A stretch of DNA of 64,000 bases from Deltaproteobacteria bacterium (GCA_028695735.1 JAQVIJ010000002.1:1-64000); one strand, 5' to 3'; positions 44,393-53,786 are shown, numbered from the stretch's first letter. The notes: generated by a model not told the origin, from the letters alone. Numbers and translations: made by a program.

Positions 44393-45115
44393 ATGTGTGA
44401 GACCTGCGGTTGCGGCGCCGTTACCAATACGGAGATCGTGCATGTCTATAAAAGCCTGCTGGAAAACAACGAGGCGCAGGCCAGGTTGAACCGCAGGCAT
44501 GTGGAAAAATGGGGTGCTGTGGCCATAAACCTCATCAGCAGCCCTGGCTCGGGCAAGACCACGCTGCTGGAAAGGACCATAGAGCTTTTGAGCCCTCAAG
44601 TGAGAATCGGTGTCATAGAAGGGGACATCGAGACGGACAGGGACGCCCAGCGCATTCGGGCCAAAGGGGTCCCTGTGGTGCAGCTCACCACAGGAGGCGC
44701 CTGTCACCTGGATGCAGGCCTGGTGGCAAAGGGTTTGAATCTCCTGGAGGAACAGCTGCACGGCCAGGGACTGGACCTGCTCTTCATCGAAAATGTGGGC
44801 AATCTGGTGTGCCCTGCCGCATTTGATCTGGGAGAGCATGTGCGGGCTGTTCTGCTCTCCGTACCCGAGGGAGACGACAAGCCCTTGAAGTATCCAAAGA
44901 TCTTTCTGTCATCCCAGGTCTTTCTCATCACAAAGACGGATCTGTTGCCGTATTTTGATTTTTCCGTGCAGAATGCCCAGGATTATGCCAAAAGGATCAA
45001 TCCCGCCCTTCTGAATTTCAGCCTCTCTGTGGTATCAGGTATTGGAATGCAGGAGTGGATCGATTATCTTATACAGAAAACACAGTCAAAGGGAAGAGAT
45101 GTCTCATGTCGTTAA
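44393..45115 (+). CDS. hypB: Hydrogenase/urease nickel-insertion GTPase HypB
   Basis: This 240-aa SIMIBI GTPase begins MCETCGCG, the high-affinity nickel motif (CxxCGC) of HypB. Then come the P-loop SSPGSGKTTL, the metal-binding switch GDIETDRDAQRI and TTGGACHLD with the conserved Cys-His for the low-affinity metal site. ENVGNLVCP and ITKTDLLPY complete the G motifs. No His-rich stretch is present. It delivers nickel to NiFe hydrogenase with HypA. No other hyp gene or hydrogenase lies in the window, so this copy is isolated beside lysA. Confidence 0.94.
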   Translation: MCETCGCGAVTNTEIVHVYKSLLENNEAQARLNRRHVEKWGAVAINLISSPGSGKTTLLERTIELLSPQVRIGVIEGDIETDRDAQRIRAKGVPVVQLTTGGACHLDAGLVAKGLNLLEEQLHGQGLDLLFIENVGNLVCPAAFDLGEHVRAVLLSVPEGDDKPLKYPKIFLSSQVFLITKTDLLPYFDFSVQNAQDYAKRINPALLNFSLSVVSGIGMQEWIDYLIQKTQSKGRDVSCR

Positions 45116-48087
45116 AAAAATTAGTTTTACCCCCCCCCATGAATAAAAATATCTTTTATTTTCTCGACTCAATCCCTGATATAGTCTGCCTGAAGGATAA
45201 AAACGGCGCATGGCTCTGGGCCAATGCCGCTGATCTCAGGCTGTTTGGCCTGGAAGGGGTGGACTATGTGGGCAAAAAGGATTCAGAACTGGCGAATCTT
45301 GCACACCCTGTGTTTCGGAGTGCCCTTCTTGCCTGTGAACAGACAGATGAGCTGGCCTGGCAAAGGCCCGAGCTGAGTATTGCAGAGGAGACCATTGACC
45401 TTCCCAACGGTGAGCAGCTCATTCTGGAGACATACAAACTTCCACTCTTTGACGAGACCGGAGAAAGGCAGGCCCTGTTTGTCTTAGGCAGGGATATCAC
45501 CAGGCGAAAAAGGCTCATCACAGCCCTGGAGCATCGAACACAAGAGCAGGAAGTGCTTATGCGTATCACGGCGGTGTGGCATGACACAAGTCTATCCTTG
45601 CAGCTTAAGATGGAGCACATCCTGAAGCTCATCATATCCATTCCATGGCTGCCTCTTGCCAGCAAGGCGGCATGGTTTCTTGCTGTGCCGGAAAGAAAGG
45701 AGTTGGACCTGGCCGCGGCCATAAACTTTGAGCCGGAACATGAGGCCGCTTGCGGAAGACTCCGTTATAGAGAGTGCCTGTGCGGCAGGGCCGTGGAGTT
45801 TCAAAAGACACAATACATACCGCACGATAAAGAGAGGAGCACAGACCGCTGTCCTATTCAGCAGGAACACTTCCATTACATTATTCCCATCCGTTCCACC
45901 TCCAACCTGCCCGATATACAAGGCGGTTTTCTGGGCTGTCTGAGTCTTTATACATTTTCCCAGCCCGAGGAACCCGAACGGTTCAGCGCCTTCTTCGATG
46001 CCGTGGCCTCTGTGATCGCAATGGGCCTGGAGACAGCGCAGCTCTCGCAGAGGCTTCTAGACCGATTGGCAGAACTCCAATTGGCGGCAGAGATGCTGTC
46101 TTTGGGTGTTATAAAATACAATGCCAAGACCAAGGTCATGCGCTGGTCTTCTCATGTCTATACCATCCTTAAGCTGGACCCAGAAAAGACACGGCCATCC
46201 CTCAAAAATTATCTCAAGCGGGTATGTGTGATAGACCGTCCTTATGTGGCTTCCATGTTTAGATCCCTTTTGAAAGAAGGAAGACCTGTGGACATAAGAC
46301 ATGCCCTGCGTTTCGATGGTGGAGAGCAGAGGATAGTGCATTTGAAGATTTCCACCATAGAAAAGGATGGGGGACTGTCTTTTTACGGCATATTGCAGGA
46401 CATTAGTTTAGATGTGGCCATGGAGGAGCAACTCTCTCTGCTCGTAACCATTCTGGAAAAGAGCAAAGAGGCCGTAGTGGTTACAGATAAAGACAATCGA
46501 ATCCTTTCAGTCAATAAGGCGTTTACTGAGATTACAGGTTATAGCCCGGAAGAGGTGATTGGTAAGAGCCCTAATGTCCTGAAGTCCGGTTATCATAATC
46601 GGATTTTCTATGAGGAGATGTGGAATAGTCTTCAAACCACTGATCACTGGGAAGGAGAGATCTGGAACCGGCACAAGGACGGGCATACCTATCCTGAATG
46701 GATATCCATCTATGTCATTAGGGATAAGTACGGCAAACCATACCGACACATAAGCCTGTTTCATGAGATCACCAAAGAGAAGGAGGCCGAGGCCCTTCTG
46801 GAATATCAGGAAAACTATGACACACTGACTGATCTCCCCAACAAGACACTTTTTCGAGACCGCATACGCACCGCCATTGCCCAGAGGGATGAAGATGCCG
46901 TAGTGGCGGTGATCGTATTGGACATAGATGACTTTAAGCGCGTAAATGACTCCTTGGGATACACCAAAGGAGATATGATAATTCAGGATGTAGCCTCCAG
47001 ATTTGTGCAATTGCTTCCTCATAATGTAGCCATCTCCCGGTTAGGCGGGGATGAGTTTGGTGTTGTGCAGGCCTGTTTTAGTGAAAAGGATGTGTTGAGT
47101 CTTTTGTCCGTGCTTCAGAAGGCCTTTGAGGCGCCGTTTGGAGTGGATGATATTTATCTAACCGCCAGTATTGGAGTGAGCATGGCCCCCACAGATGGCA
47201 TGGAACCGGATGAGCTCATTCAAAAGGCTGAGACCGCCATGTATGCCGCCAAAAATGCCGGCAAAGCGCAGCATGTCTTCTTTAGAAAGGAGCTTTCTGA
47301 TTCCCTTGAGAGGCTTCTGAACATGGAAAGACTCCTGCGCCAGGCCATAGAGACAGACTCACAGGAGATCTCCATGGTCTATCAACCCAAGATAGACCTC
47401 AAGACGGAAAGGATTGTCTCTGTGGAGGCATTGGTGCGCTGGCGCTCATCCGCATTGGGTTTTGTGTCGCCTGCTGAATTCATTCCCGTGGCAGAGGCCA
47501 CCAAGCTCATCGGACCATTGGGAAGGCTTATTCTAAAAAGGGCGGCAAGCCAGGCCTTAGAGTGGAAAAATCAGGGATATGACCTCACCGTGGCCTTTAA
47601 CCTCTCTCCAGTACAGTTCAAGGCCAAGGGAATGGTTCAGGATGTCTTTGATATTATAGAAGAGGTCGGAGTGCCTCCATCCTCCATGGAGATCGAGATC
47701 ACAGAGGGTGCTGTTTTGGAGAATGAAGAGGAGGCCATTCGTATTCTGCAACAATTCAAACAGCGGGGCATGCGAATCGCCATGGATGACTTCGGCATGG
47801 GCTATTCCTCCCTTTATTATCTGAAGAGACTGCCCATAGACTCCCTAAAGATCGACATGGTCTTTATAAAAGAACTGCCTCACGACAAGGAATCCTGCGC
47901 CATTACCAAGGCGGTCATCTCCATGGCAAAGGCCATGGGGCTTAAGACTGTAGCAGAGGGCGCTGAGACTCAAGAGGCAGTGGATTTTGTGAAGGCGCAT
48001 GAATGTGATATGGTGCAGGGTTACTTCTTCAGCCCGCCTGTGCCTGCTGAACGGCTGACTCAAATGCTGGAGCAACAGGGAAGATAA
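45106..48087 (+). CDS. PAS-GAF-PAS-GGDEF-EAL c-di-GMP enzyme
   Basis: The 993-aa protein has a PAS domain (about 15-120), a GAF-like domain (150-310) and two more PAS domains (325-425 and 430-545, the last with VTDKDNRILSVNKAFTEITG). A GGDEF domain (555-715) keeps RLGGDEFG, and an EAL domain (730-985) keeps VEALVRWR, NLSPVQF and DDFGMGYSS. Both catalytic motifs are intact, so it could make or break c-di-GMP. No membrane helix is seen. The start at 45106 overlaps hypB by 10 nt after GGAAGAGATG. A C9 tract at 45130-45138 ends directly at a second in-frame ATG (45139), which suggests possible phase variation. Confidence 0.9.
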   Translation: MSLKKLVLPPPMNKNIFYFLDSIPDIVCLKDKNGAWLWANAADLRLFGLEGVDYVGKKDSELANLAHPVFRSALLACEQTDELAWQRPELSIAEETIDLPNGEQLILETYKLPLFDETGERQALFVLGRDITRRKRLITALEHRTQEQEVLMRITAVWHDTSLSLQLKMEHILKLIISIPWLPLASKAAWFLAVPERKELDLAAAINFEPEHEAACGRLRYRECLCGRAVEFQKTQYIPHDKERSTDRCPIQQEHFHYIIPIRSTSNLPDIQGGFLGCLSLYTFSQPEEPERFSAFFDAVASVIAMGLETAQLSQRLLDRLAELQLAAEMLSLGVIKYNAKTKVMRWSSHVYTILKLDPEKTRPSLKNYLKRVCVIDRPYVASMFRSLLKEGRPVDIRHALRFDGGEQRIVHLKISTIEKDGGLSFYGILQDISLDVAMEEQLSLLVTILEKSKEAVVVTDKDNRILSVNKAFTEITGYSPEEVIGKSPNVLKSGYHNRIFYEEMWNSLQTTDHWEGEIWNRHKDGHTYPEWISIYVIRDKYGKPYRHISLFHEITKEKEAEALLEYQENYDTLTDLPNKTLFRDRIRTAIAQRDEDAVVAVIVLDIDDFKRVNDSLGYTKGDMIIQDVASRFVQLLPHNVAISRLGGDEFGVVQACFSEKDVLSLLSVLQKAFEAPFGVDDIYLTASIGVSMAPTDGMEPDELIQKAETAMYAAKNAGKAQHVFFRKELSDSLERLLNMERLLRQAIETDSQEISMVYQPKIDLKTERIVSVEALVRWRSSALGFVSPAEFIPVAEATKLIGPLGRLILKRAASQALEWKNQGYDLTVAFNLSPVQFKAKGMVQDVFDIIEEVGVPPSSMEIEITEGAVLENEEEAIRILQQFKQRGMRIAMDDFGMGYSSLYYLKRLPIDSLKIDMVFIKELPHDKESCAITKAVISMAKAMGLKTVAEGAETQEAVDFVKAHECDMVQGYFFSPPVPAERLTQMLEQQGR

Positions 48088-48097
48088 TATTAACCCT

Positions 48098-50431
48098 CTA
48101 AAAGCCCTTAAACCCGCTGATTCCCAATAGCTCTATATTGAATCCAAAGACATATTCGTCGTTGTCCCTGCGGAATTTGGTGGTGACAGCCCAGCAGGAG
48201 GCCTGGTAGCGCAGGCCGTAGGTGGTCTTGACCTCCTTGTGGTTTTCCATGTTCCAGGCCGTCTCATAGATGCCTCGCCACCTCTCTGTGAGCCCGACAT
48301 TCAGATTCAGCTCCAGGGTGTCTATGTCCTCCATCTCGTTGTAGCGGTATCCAAAGGCCGCCTTGTCCCCTGTTTCAGTATTTAGGTTTGACCATATCTC
48401 GTGAGTAGTGAAACCATAGCCGTAAAAGTTGTAGGTGTTGTCGTAGCGAATGGACAAGAAGTTAAGTGGCCTCCATTCCACCTCTGCATATAGGTCTGAA
48501 AGGTCGTGTTTTTTGCCGTACTTTGAGGTGGGGGTGATGAGTTCAAAGATGTCCTTGGCCTGAAGGGCGGCAGGGCCTGGGTATATGCCGTTTTTGTCAT
48601 AGCTTTGTTCCATGTAGAACCGCAAGGGATCCGTGTAATTGGCGCGATTTTCTGTGACGATTGTCTTTTTGCTGAGAAAAGACAGAACCGACCAGGTAAA
48701 ACGATCCAATGGCTCCAGCCTATCCCGTTCATCTATAAAGGGGATGTTGTCCTGTGCCTTGTCAGGCCGGTAGGTATAGGTGAGTTTGGGCCGAATGGTA
48801 TTGCGCCAGAGCTCACCTCCTGAACCCACGAAGTTTCTGGCCAGGGTGGAACTGGCCTCTATCTCCAGTCTTGCCAGGGTCCTGTTCAGGTCATGGGCAC
48901 GCTTGAATTCGTCCTGTGTGCCGGTGGTGTTGTAGAGGGTATTGTCGATGAAACCGCCCACCATGAACTGAACATAGGGGTTGTAGGCCAGATGGGTTAA
49001 AAGCCCAGGCTCTATGTCCACCCGTTGATAGCGGTCTCCCCGGTCACGCCAGTAGTTCACATAGGAGGCGGTCCAGTTGTAGTAAAGGTCGGGAAGATAG
49101 GTGTCTTGCCTCGAGGAACTGTTGGTCACGAAGCGCAAAAGGGACTGTAACGGTGTTATATACCCCTGGCTCAAGAGCAAAGGCAGGGTCTGCACCGTAT
49201 ATGGCTTGTTGGCGGCCACCAGATTCTGATTGTATTGCAGGGCGGCGCCCAGGAACTGGTCTTCAAAGAGCCGCGTGGCCTGAACAGTGGTGGGCCGAAT
49301 CAGGTCAGTGCGTTCCACCAAAGACCTGCCGAATACCTCCTTGAATGCCCTGTTTGAGGCATCAAAGCCCATGGGGCCGTTGTCAAATTCCAAAAGGTAG
49401 TCCCGGTCGCTGGCATAGTCCACATCCACCTTGAGCTGAATGTCCTGAATGAGTTCCTGATCGAATTTGCCTCGCAGCCAGTAGCGCTTTTCGGTGGTGC
49501 GGGTTACGCCGTCATGATTGAAGTCAGTGTCGTTCAGGCGGTCTATGAGTGTGTTGTAGCGCAGAATGCCCTTGCTCTCAGGTGTAATGACATAGCGAAA
49601 CTCTATGCCCTCCATCCAGCCTCGGCGGGACATAATGTCCTGGTAAAAGGTGGCATCCATGCTGTCGTTGATGGCCCAGTAATAGGGCACATTGATCTCA
49701 AAGCCGCTGCGATTGGAGGAGGAGAAATAGGGCAAGAGAAAACCCGATGTGCGGTATTTGTTGAGGGGCGCCGCAAACCACGGGCTGTAAAATACGGGGA
49801 TGTCCCGCACATTGAAGGTGGCATTTTTGCTCACGGCCTGTCCCTCTCCTGTGATGTGCAGGTCCGTGCAATGAAAGCTCCAGTCCTGTTTTGGAAGGGG
49901 ACATGTGCTGATGACGGCCTTGTCCGCCATGTATTCCTCTGTGCCGATCTTCCAGATGTGGTCGGCGAGCATGTGTACATTATTGCGGTGCAGAAAGAGA
50001 TTGCCGTTTTTGATGTTGCCAGTGGAGGCCTTGAGGTCAAACTCCCCTTCCTCTCCTCGCAGGACATCTCCCTCCATCTCTATGACCACAGCGCCTCTGG
50101 CCAGGGCCTTTTGCGTGAGGTTGTTAAAGAGCATGCGATCCGCAGTGATCTTGAGGTTCTGACGCTGCACCTGTACAGCGCCTTCGGCTATGACCACCTG
50201 GCTTTCATGAAAGAATGTGAGCTGATTGGCCGTGATTTGCCAGGGGACATCCTTATCCTCGCCTGTTTTCTCAGCAAATGACTCGTTTGAAACGAACAAA
50301 AGACAACACAAAAGCAAAATACACCACACGGCCAATGAGTTGGCGGTGCAGCCTGGTGTGTCATGTGATTTGAAAAAATAGGAAATCATGTAGAAGTTAG
50401 TATCATGAAAGGAACGGGGTTTCAATCTCAT
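48098..50431 (-). CDS. lptD: LPS assembly protein LptD
   Basis: The product is about 777 aa. It has a long N-terminus with a hydrophobic signal (LAVWCILLLCCLLFVSN) and the periplasmic OstA/LptA-like domain (WQITANQLTFFHESQVVIAE, MLFNNLTQKALARG). An LptD beta-barrel with alternating strands follows (YYWAINDSMDATFYQ, YLLEFDNGPMGF) and ends in Phe. Cys occurs in TCPLPKQDWSFHC and late in YQASCWAV, matching the positions of the disulfide-forming cysteines. LptD inserts lipopolysaccharide into the outer membrane. The start is uncertain: 50431 follows GGGAAAAG, whereas 50389 has no ribosome site. An upstream ATG at 50527 would run through a repeat. Confidence 0.9.
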   Translation of the reverse strand: MRLKPRSFHDTNFYMISYFFKSHDTPGCTANSLAVWCILLLCCLLFVSNESFAEKTGEDKDVPWQITANQLTFFHESQVVIAEGAVQVQRQNLKITADRMLFNNLTQKALARGAVVIEMEGDVLRGEEGEFDLKASTGNIKNGNLFLHRNNVHMLADHIWKIGTEEYMADKAVISTCPLPKQDWSFHCTDLHITGEGQAVSKNATFNVRDIPVFYSPWFAAPLNKYRTSGFLLPYFSSSNRSGFEINVPYYWAINDSMDATFYQDIMSRRGWMEGIEFRYVITPESKGILRYNTLIDRLNDTDFNHDGVTRTTEKRYWLRGKFDQELIQDIQLKVDVDYASDRDYLLEFDNGPMGFDASNRAFKEVFGRSLVERTDLIRPTTVQATRLFEDQFLGAALQYNQNLVAANKPYTVQTLPLLLSQGYITPLQSLLRFVTNSSSRQDTYLPDLYYNWTASYVNYWRDRGDRYQRVDIEPGLLTHLAYNPYVQFMVGGFIDNTLYNTTGTQDEFKRAHDLNRTLARLEIEASSTLARNFVGSGGELWRNTIRPKLTYTYRPDKAQDNIPFIDERDRLEPLDRFTWSVLSFLSKKTIVTENRANYTDPLRFYMEQSYDKNGIYPGPAALQAKDIFELITPTSKYGKKHDLSDLYAEVEWRPLNFLSIRYDNTYNFYGYGFTTHEIWSNLNTETGDKAAFGYRYNEMEDIDTLELNLNVGLTERWRGIYETAWNMENHKEVKTTYGLRYQASCWAVTTKFRRDNDEYVFGFNIELLGISGFKGF

Positions 50432-50496
50432 TTCATTCTTTTCCCAAATTCTGTGATCGAATCTAAAAAACAAAAAAGACACTGTGAGACTTCTTG

Positions 50497-50540
50497 ACAG
50501 AAAAAGGACAGACACATTTCTGAACAACTTTTTTAATTAA
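50497..50540 (+). repeat. Leader motif preceding repeat copy A
   Basis: The stretch GGACAGACACATTTCTGAAC followed by an A/T-rich TTTTTTAATT recurs ahead of cloverleaf copies C (51076-51117) and E (60985-61022), in variant form before D (60590-60630), and as a fragment near 61721. It always lies 10-27 nt upstream of the cloverleaf in the same orientation, so leader and cloverleaf move together. Confidence 0.7.
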
Positions 50541-50549
50541 ATCTCTTGA

Positions 50550-50664
50550 GGGCGGCAGTGGTGAAGCATTTGTTCCATGCGTCGCATAACTGCCCTCCAT
50601 GGCAGTATGCGCCGCCGGCGCCCTCCGTGGCGCCTATTCCACAAACACTTCACCACTGCCGCCC
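50550..50664 (+). repeat. Cloverleaf palindromic repeat, copy A
   Basis: The outer stem pairs GGGCGGCAGTGGTGAAG with CTTCACCACTGCCGCCC. It extends through TTTGT and ACAAA after a 2-nt mismatch. Inside are two hairpins: GCATAACTGCC/GGCAGTATGC and GGCGCC/GGCGCC with CTCCGT loop. The shape is an outer stem with two inner arms. Confidence 0.85.
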
Positions 50665-50878
50665 TTTTCGTCCCTGCGGAACTCCATGTCCATAACGGGT
50701 GCCCTATCCATTCCTACTGCAATCCCACAGATAACAACGAATTGACCTGCTGTAATGGCCAAACCGGCGTTTCTGCCAATAAAAATCGCAGAATTGGTCT
50801 TTATCCTCTGTTAACCAAAGTTCAAAGGATATGTGGTGGTTTGAAGCATCGTTTACGGTTGGGCGTGGGGTTCCGGAA

Positions 50879-50991
50879 GGGCGAGGGCAGTCGGTGTTTG
50901 TGAAATAGGCGCCACGAGGGCGCCGGCCCCACATTACCGCCAAGGAGGGCGGTTATGTGGGGCATGAAACAAATATCGGCTGCCCTCGCCC
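50879..50991 (-). repeat. Cloverleaf palindromic repeat, copy B
   Basis: The outer stem GGGCGAGGGCAG pairs with CTGCCCTCGCCC with TTTGT and ACAAA inward. Inner hairpins are GGCGCC/GGGCGCC and a longer CCCCACAT...ATGTGGGG arm. The order of arms is reversed relative to copy A, so A and B face each other around a 214-nt spacer. Confidence 0.85.
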
Positions 50992-51010
50992 AGAAAAGAT
51001 TAAATCTGAA

Positions 51011-51059
51011 CAGGCACAGCAATAAGGGCAGGCACAGAAGCATAAGGGGCAGGCACAGG
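51011..51059 (+). repeat. Short tandem repeat of CAGGCACAG
   Basis: CAGGCACAG recurs three times at 18-21-nt steps, each time but the last followed by an AATAAGGG-like stretch. It ends in a GGGCAGGC/GCCTGTCCC hairpin. It looks like slipped repeat material within the repeat region. Confidence 0.6.
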
Positions 51060-51125
51060 GGCCTGTCCCTACAACAGAAAAAGGGCAGACACATTCCTGA
51101 ACAACTTTTTTAATTAACTCTCTTT

Positions 51126-51222
51126 GGGGCGGCAGCGGTGAAGCATTTGTTCCATGCGGCGCATTTTGCCATGTAGGGCGGTTATGTGGGGCATGAAACA
51201 AATATCGGCTGCTCATCGCCCC
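51126..51222 (+). repeat. Cloverleaf repeat, hybrid copy C
   Basis: The left half matches copy A (GGCGGCAGCGGTGAAGCATT) and the right half matches copy B (GGCGGTTATGTGGGGCATG, ACAAATATCGGCTGC). The outer stem is imperfect. It looks like a recombination product between the two types. Confidence 0.75.
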
Positions 51223-51410
51223 AAAAAATAAAAAAACATATCAATAATATCTAAATGTGCTCTGCTGCTTGGTGACTATGTTCATCCTCACCCCAAAAAA
51301 CAAAAAACCATGTCATAATATCCACAAATATCCTTCAATCTTTCGATCCTTCAATCCTTCTGGCATTTTGGCTTCATTGGTTCTTAACATAGTAAATTCA
51401 ATGGTGAAAT

Positions 51411-53756
51411 TTAATTTTTTGAAATAATGTGTATATCCCTTTGAGGAAATGGAATAGAGATGCCTGCCCTTCTGAACTCGTCGTCTATGCGGGTGCGCAG
51501 GTCCGTTTCCACATCAAAGCGCTCTGTGATGTTTTGAATATAGCAGACCAGAAGAAAGTCCAGGGAACTGTCTCCAAAGTTGCGAAAGAGCACCTTGGGC
51601 TTGGGGTGCTTTTCATCCTTCAATACCTTTGGGTGAGACATGGCCACCTCGAGGAGTATGGAGCGCACCAGCTCTAAGTCGCTTCCATAGGCCACTCCCA
51701 CTGGTATTCTGAGCCTGCCGCTTCTATCGTCATGCGTCCAGTTGATGACCTCCTTGGAGATGAGATCGGAGTTGGGGACTATGATGTCGGCGTTGTCAAA
51801 GCTCTGAATCACGGTGGAGCGCACGGATATGCGCTTTACAAAGCCCTCTGTGCCTCCGATTACGATCCAATCCCCCTTTTTGATGGGCTGTTCAAAGAGG
51901 AGTATGAGCCCTGACACGAAGTTGTTTATGATGTTTTGAAGCCCGAAACCTATGCCCACAGACAGGGCGCCTGCTATAATCGCCAGATTGGAGAGGTTGA
52001 TGCCGGCTATCAAGGCGCCGATCAAAACCGCTAACATAAAGCCCACATACCCTGAGATGGTGACCAGGGCATCCACTGCGCCTGGGTCCATGGTTGTGTC
52101 GTGTTTGTAGCGCTGCTTGATGGTGTATTTGAGCATGCGGGCGCATATCCAGAGTATGAGAAATATCAAAAAGCCCACAAAGGCCTTGAGGGGAGAAAAG
52201 GTCAGCTCACCGACCTGCACGCCCTTTACCAGATACCCCTGAATGTGTGTGGAAAAGGTGCCCTTTATGTCCCAGGCAGTAAGAATCAGCAGGCATGAGA
52301 CGGCCCAGATAAAGAGCTGAAGGGAGATTTGAAGCCACAAAACGGCATAAAAGGGTTTTCCTGGCCTTATACCCAGGCGTTCCTTGAAAAACCGCCCTGT
52401 CTCGCCTGCATGGGATAGAGGGCGAAATGCCGATGTCAACATGCGAGTGAGCCAAAGGGCCAGGACAACGAAAAAGGCGGTGAGCAAAATGCCTGTGAGC
52501 AGGTATTCCGCCAGGTTGTGATAACCTATGAAATTGATGGCCAGCAGAAAGAGCAGGCTGACCTCGCATGCCCGAAGCAATTTAAGGGCGGATTTGTTCA
52601 GTTTTATGGCGTTTGATACCCAGAACAGGCCAATAATGGTCAGGAAAAAGCCCAAGATTCGGGCTGTCTCTTTTACAGGCCCTGGGGACTCCTGAAAGAT
52701 GGATGCCTGGGAGATCAGCAAAAAAGGAAGCACGCAGGCAAGCACTATGGCCCAGCGCCGCAGGAGGTGTGTCTTCTGTCTGGAGTCCAGGGGCAAGATA
52801 TCCAGCTCCAGAAGCAGGGCCAGTGTGGCGAGCTGAAAGACATAGAAAAGCAGGGCATAGGCAAAGAGACTGACCAGGGTATCAGGCAAAAAGGAGTGTC
52901 TCACAAACCCCAGGGCGATGGCAAGAAGGCCCAGAGAGACCACGCCTGGCGCATAGCGGCCATAGGAGGCATTCATATATTTCAGAAAGACCCCGAGCAT
53001 GTTCTGTTGCTGGCTGAAGGCCCCCACAGTCCTTTTGATGTATATGCCGAGCCAAAGCCCCATGGCCCACATGAAGAAAAGCCCCAGTAACTCCCATAAA
53101 TTCAGGTCTGACAGGCCGTTTTTCTGTAAAAGCAGTTCATGAAAATATGCCTTGAGAGCGGACAAAAAGTTAAGCACGGCGTCTTTTGTGGAGGGGGTAT
53201 CGGTTGAACCCGCCAAAAACAGGCTGAAAAGGCCCTTTTCCCGGTAAAAGAGCTGTTGAGAGGCCAGGTGTGCCCGCTTTTTGGAGAGGTCTGACAGGCC
53301 GTCTTGAATGGCCAGGGCCAAGAGCTTGGACTCAGCCATCTGGTTTTCCAGTTGCCCCTTTTGTTTCAGGAGGTTTTTGCGCTGTTTTGCTATCTCAGGT
53401 GTGTCCGTGTCGCTGGCAGTCCCTATGGCCTCTAAAGAGGCATTGAGCTTGTTCAACTCGGCCTCAATGGCCTCCATGCAGCCCTTATTCTGTTTTTCAA
53501 AGGCATTGAGGCGTTCTATGATGGCATCCAAGGTGGCCTCTGTGCTGTTTTCCGGTGAGGGGGTCTGCACCAACCTCTGAACCATGGCCTGAGTCGGCAG
53601 GTCGCTGCAGACCTTTTCCTGACAGACTCCCGCAGATGCCGTGAGCAGAAGAAAAAAGGCAGTTACATAAAGGCCGATACCTGTATGTTTTGGTGCGATT
53701 GGCCTCAAATGAGTAAATAGGTACTGCCTTATGAGTTTTGTGCCCAAAACGGCCAT
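51411..53756 (-). CDS. MscK-like mechanosensitive ion channel
   Basis: This 781-aa precursor has a signal peptide (ending near AGVCQ) and a periplasmic coiled-coil region (residues 60-150) with many Glu/Lys/Leu. About ten membrane helices follow, then the MscS core. The pore helix is INLSNLAIIAGALSVGIGFG, then QNIINNFVSGLILLFEQPIK, GDWIVIGG, and the cytoplasmic cage (VPNSDLISKEVINWTHDD, FRNFGDSSLDFLLVCYI). Such large MscS relatives (MscK/KefA) open on osmotic downshock. AGGAGGCATGAA precedes the ATG. The start is only 3 nt from the first in-frame ATG of the divergent DHH gene, so their 5' ends are intertwined. Confidence 0.9.
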   Translation of the reverse strand: MAVLGTKLIRQYLFTHLRPIAPKHTGIGLYVTAFFLLLTASAGVCQEKVCSDLPTQAMVQRLVQTPSPENSTEATLDAIIERLNAFEKQNKGCMEAIEAELNKLNASLEAIGTASDTDTPEIAKQRKNLLKQKGQLENQMAESKLLALAIQDGLSDLSKKRAHLASQQLFYREKGLFSLFLAGSTDTPSTKDAVLNFLSALKAYFHELLLQKNGLSDLNLWELLGLFFMWAMGLWLGIYIKRTVGAFSQQQNMLGVFLKYMNASYGRYAPGVVSLGLLAIALGFVRHSFLPDTLVSLFAYALLFYVFQLATLALLLELDILPLDSRQKTHLLRRWAIVLACVLPFLLISQASIFQESPGPVKETARILGFFLTIIGLFWVSNAIKLNKSALKLLRACEVSLLFLLAINFIGYHNLAEYLLTGILLTAFFVVLALWLTRMLTSAFRPLSHAGETGRFFKERLGIRPGKPFYAVLWLQISLQLFIWAVSCLLILTAWDIKGTFSTHIQGYLVKGVQVGELTFSPLKAFVGFLIFLILWICARMLKYTIKQRYKHDTTMDPGAVDALVTISGYVGFMLAVLIGALIAGINLSNLAIIAGALSVGIGFGLQNIINNFVSGLILLFEQPIKKGDWIVIGGTEGFVKRISVRSTVIQSFDNADIIVPNSDLISKEVINWTHDDRSGRLRIPVGVAYGSDLELVRSILLEVAMSHPKVLKDEKHPKPKVLFRNFGDSSLDFLLVCYIQNITERFDVETDLRTRIDDEFRRAGISIPFPQRDIHIISKN

Positions 53757-53786
53757 TTCATGCCTCCTAAAGGAATGAATCTTTTT

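Larger units (their letters stand above)
50528..51410. other. Gene-free repeat-rich region between lptD and mscK-like gene
   Basis: No supported gene lies here. The region holds three cloverleaf repeats (A, B and C), a tandem CAGGCACAG motif repeated three times at 51011-51059, and AT-rich sequence next to the mscK-like stop. Long frames in the region all follow the GC-rich repeats and show no start site or codon pattern of real genes. Confidence 0.7.

Noticed and set aside
50577-50903. Open frames in the repeat region between lptD and the mscK-like gene
   Set aside because: They follow palindromic repeats, have no ribosome site and show no family signal.
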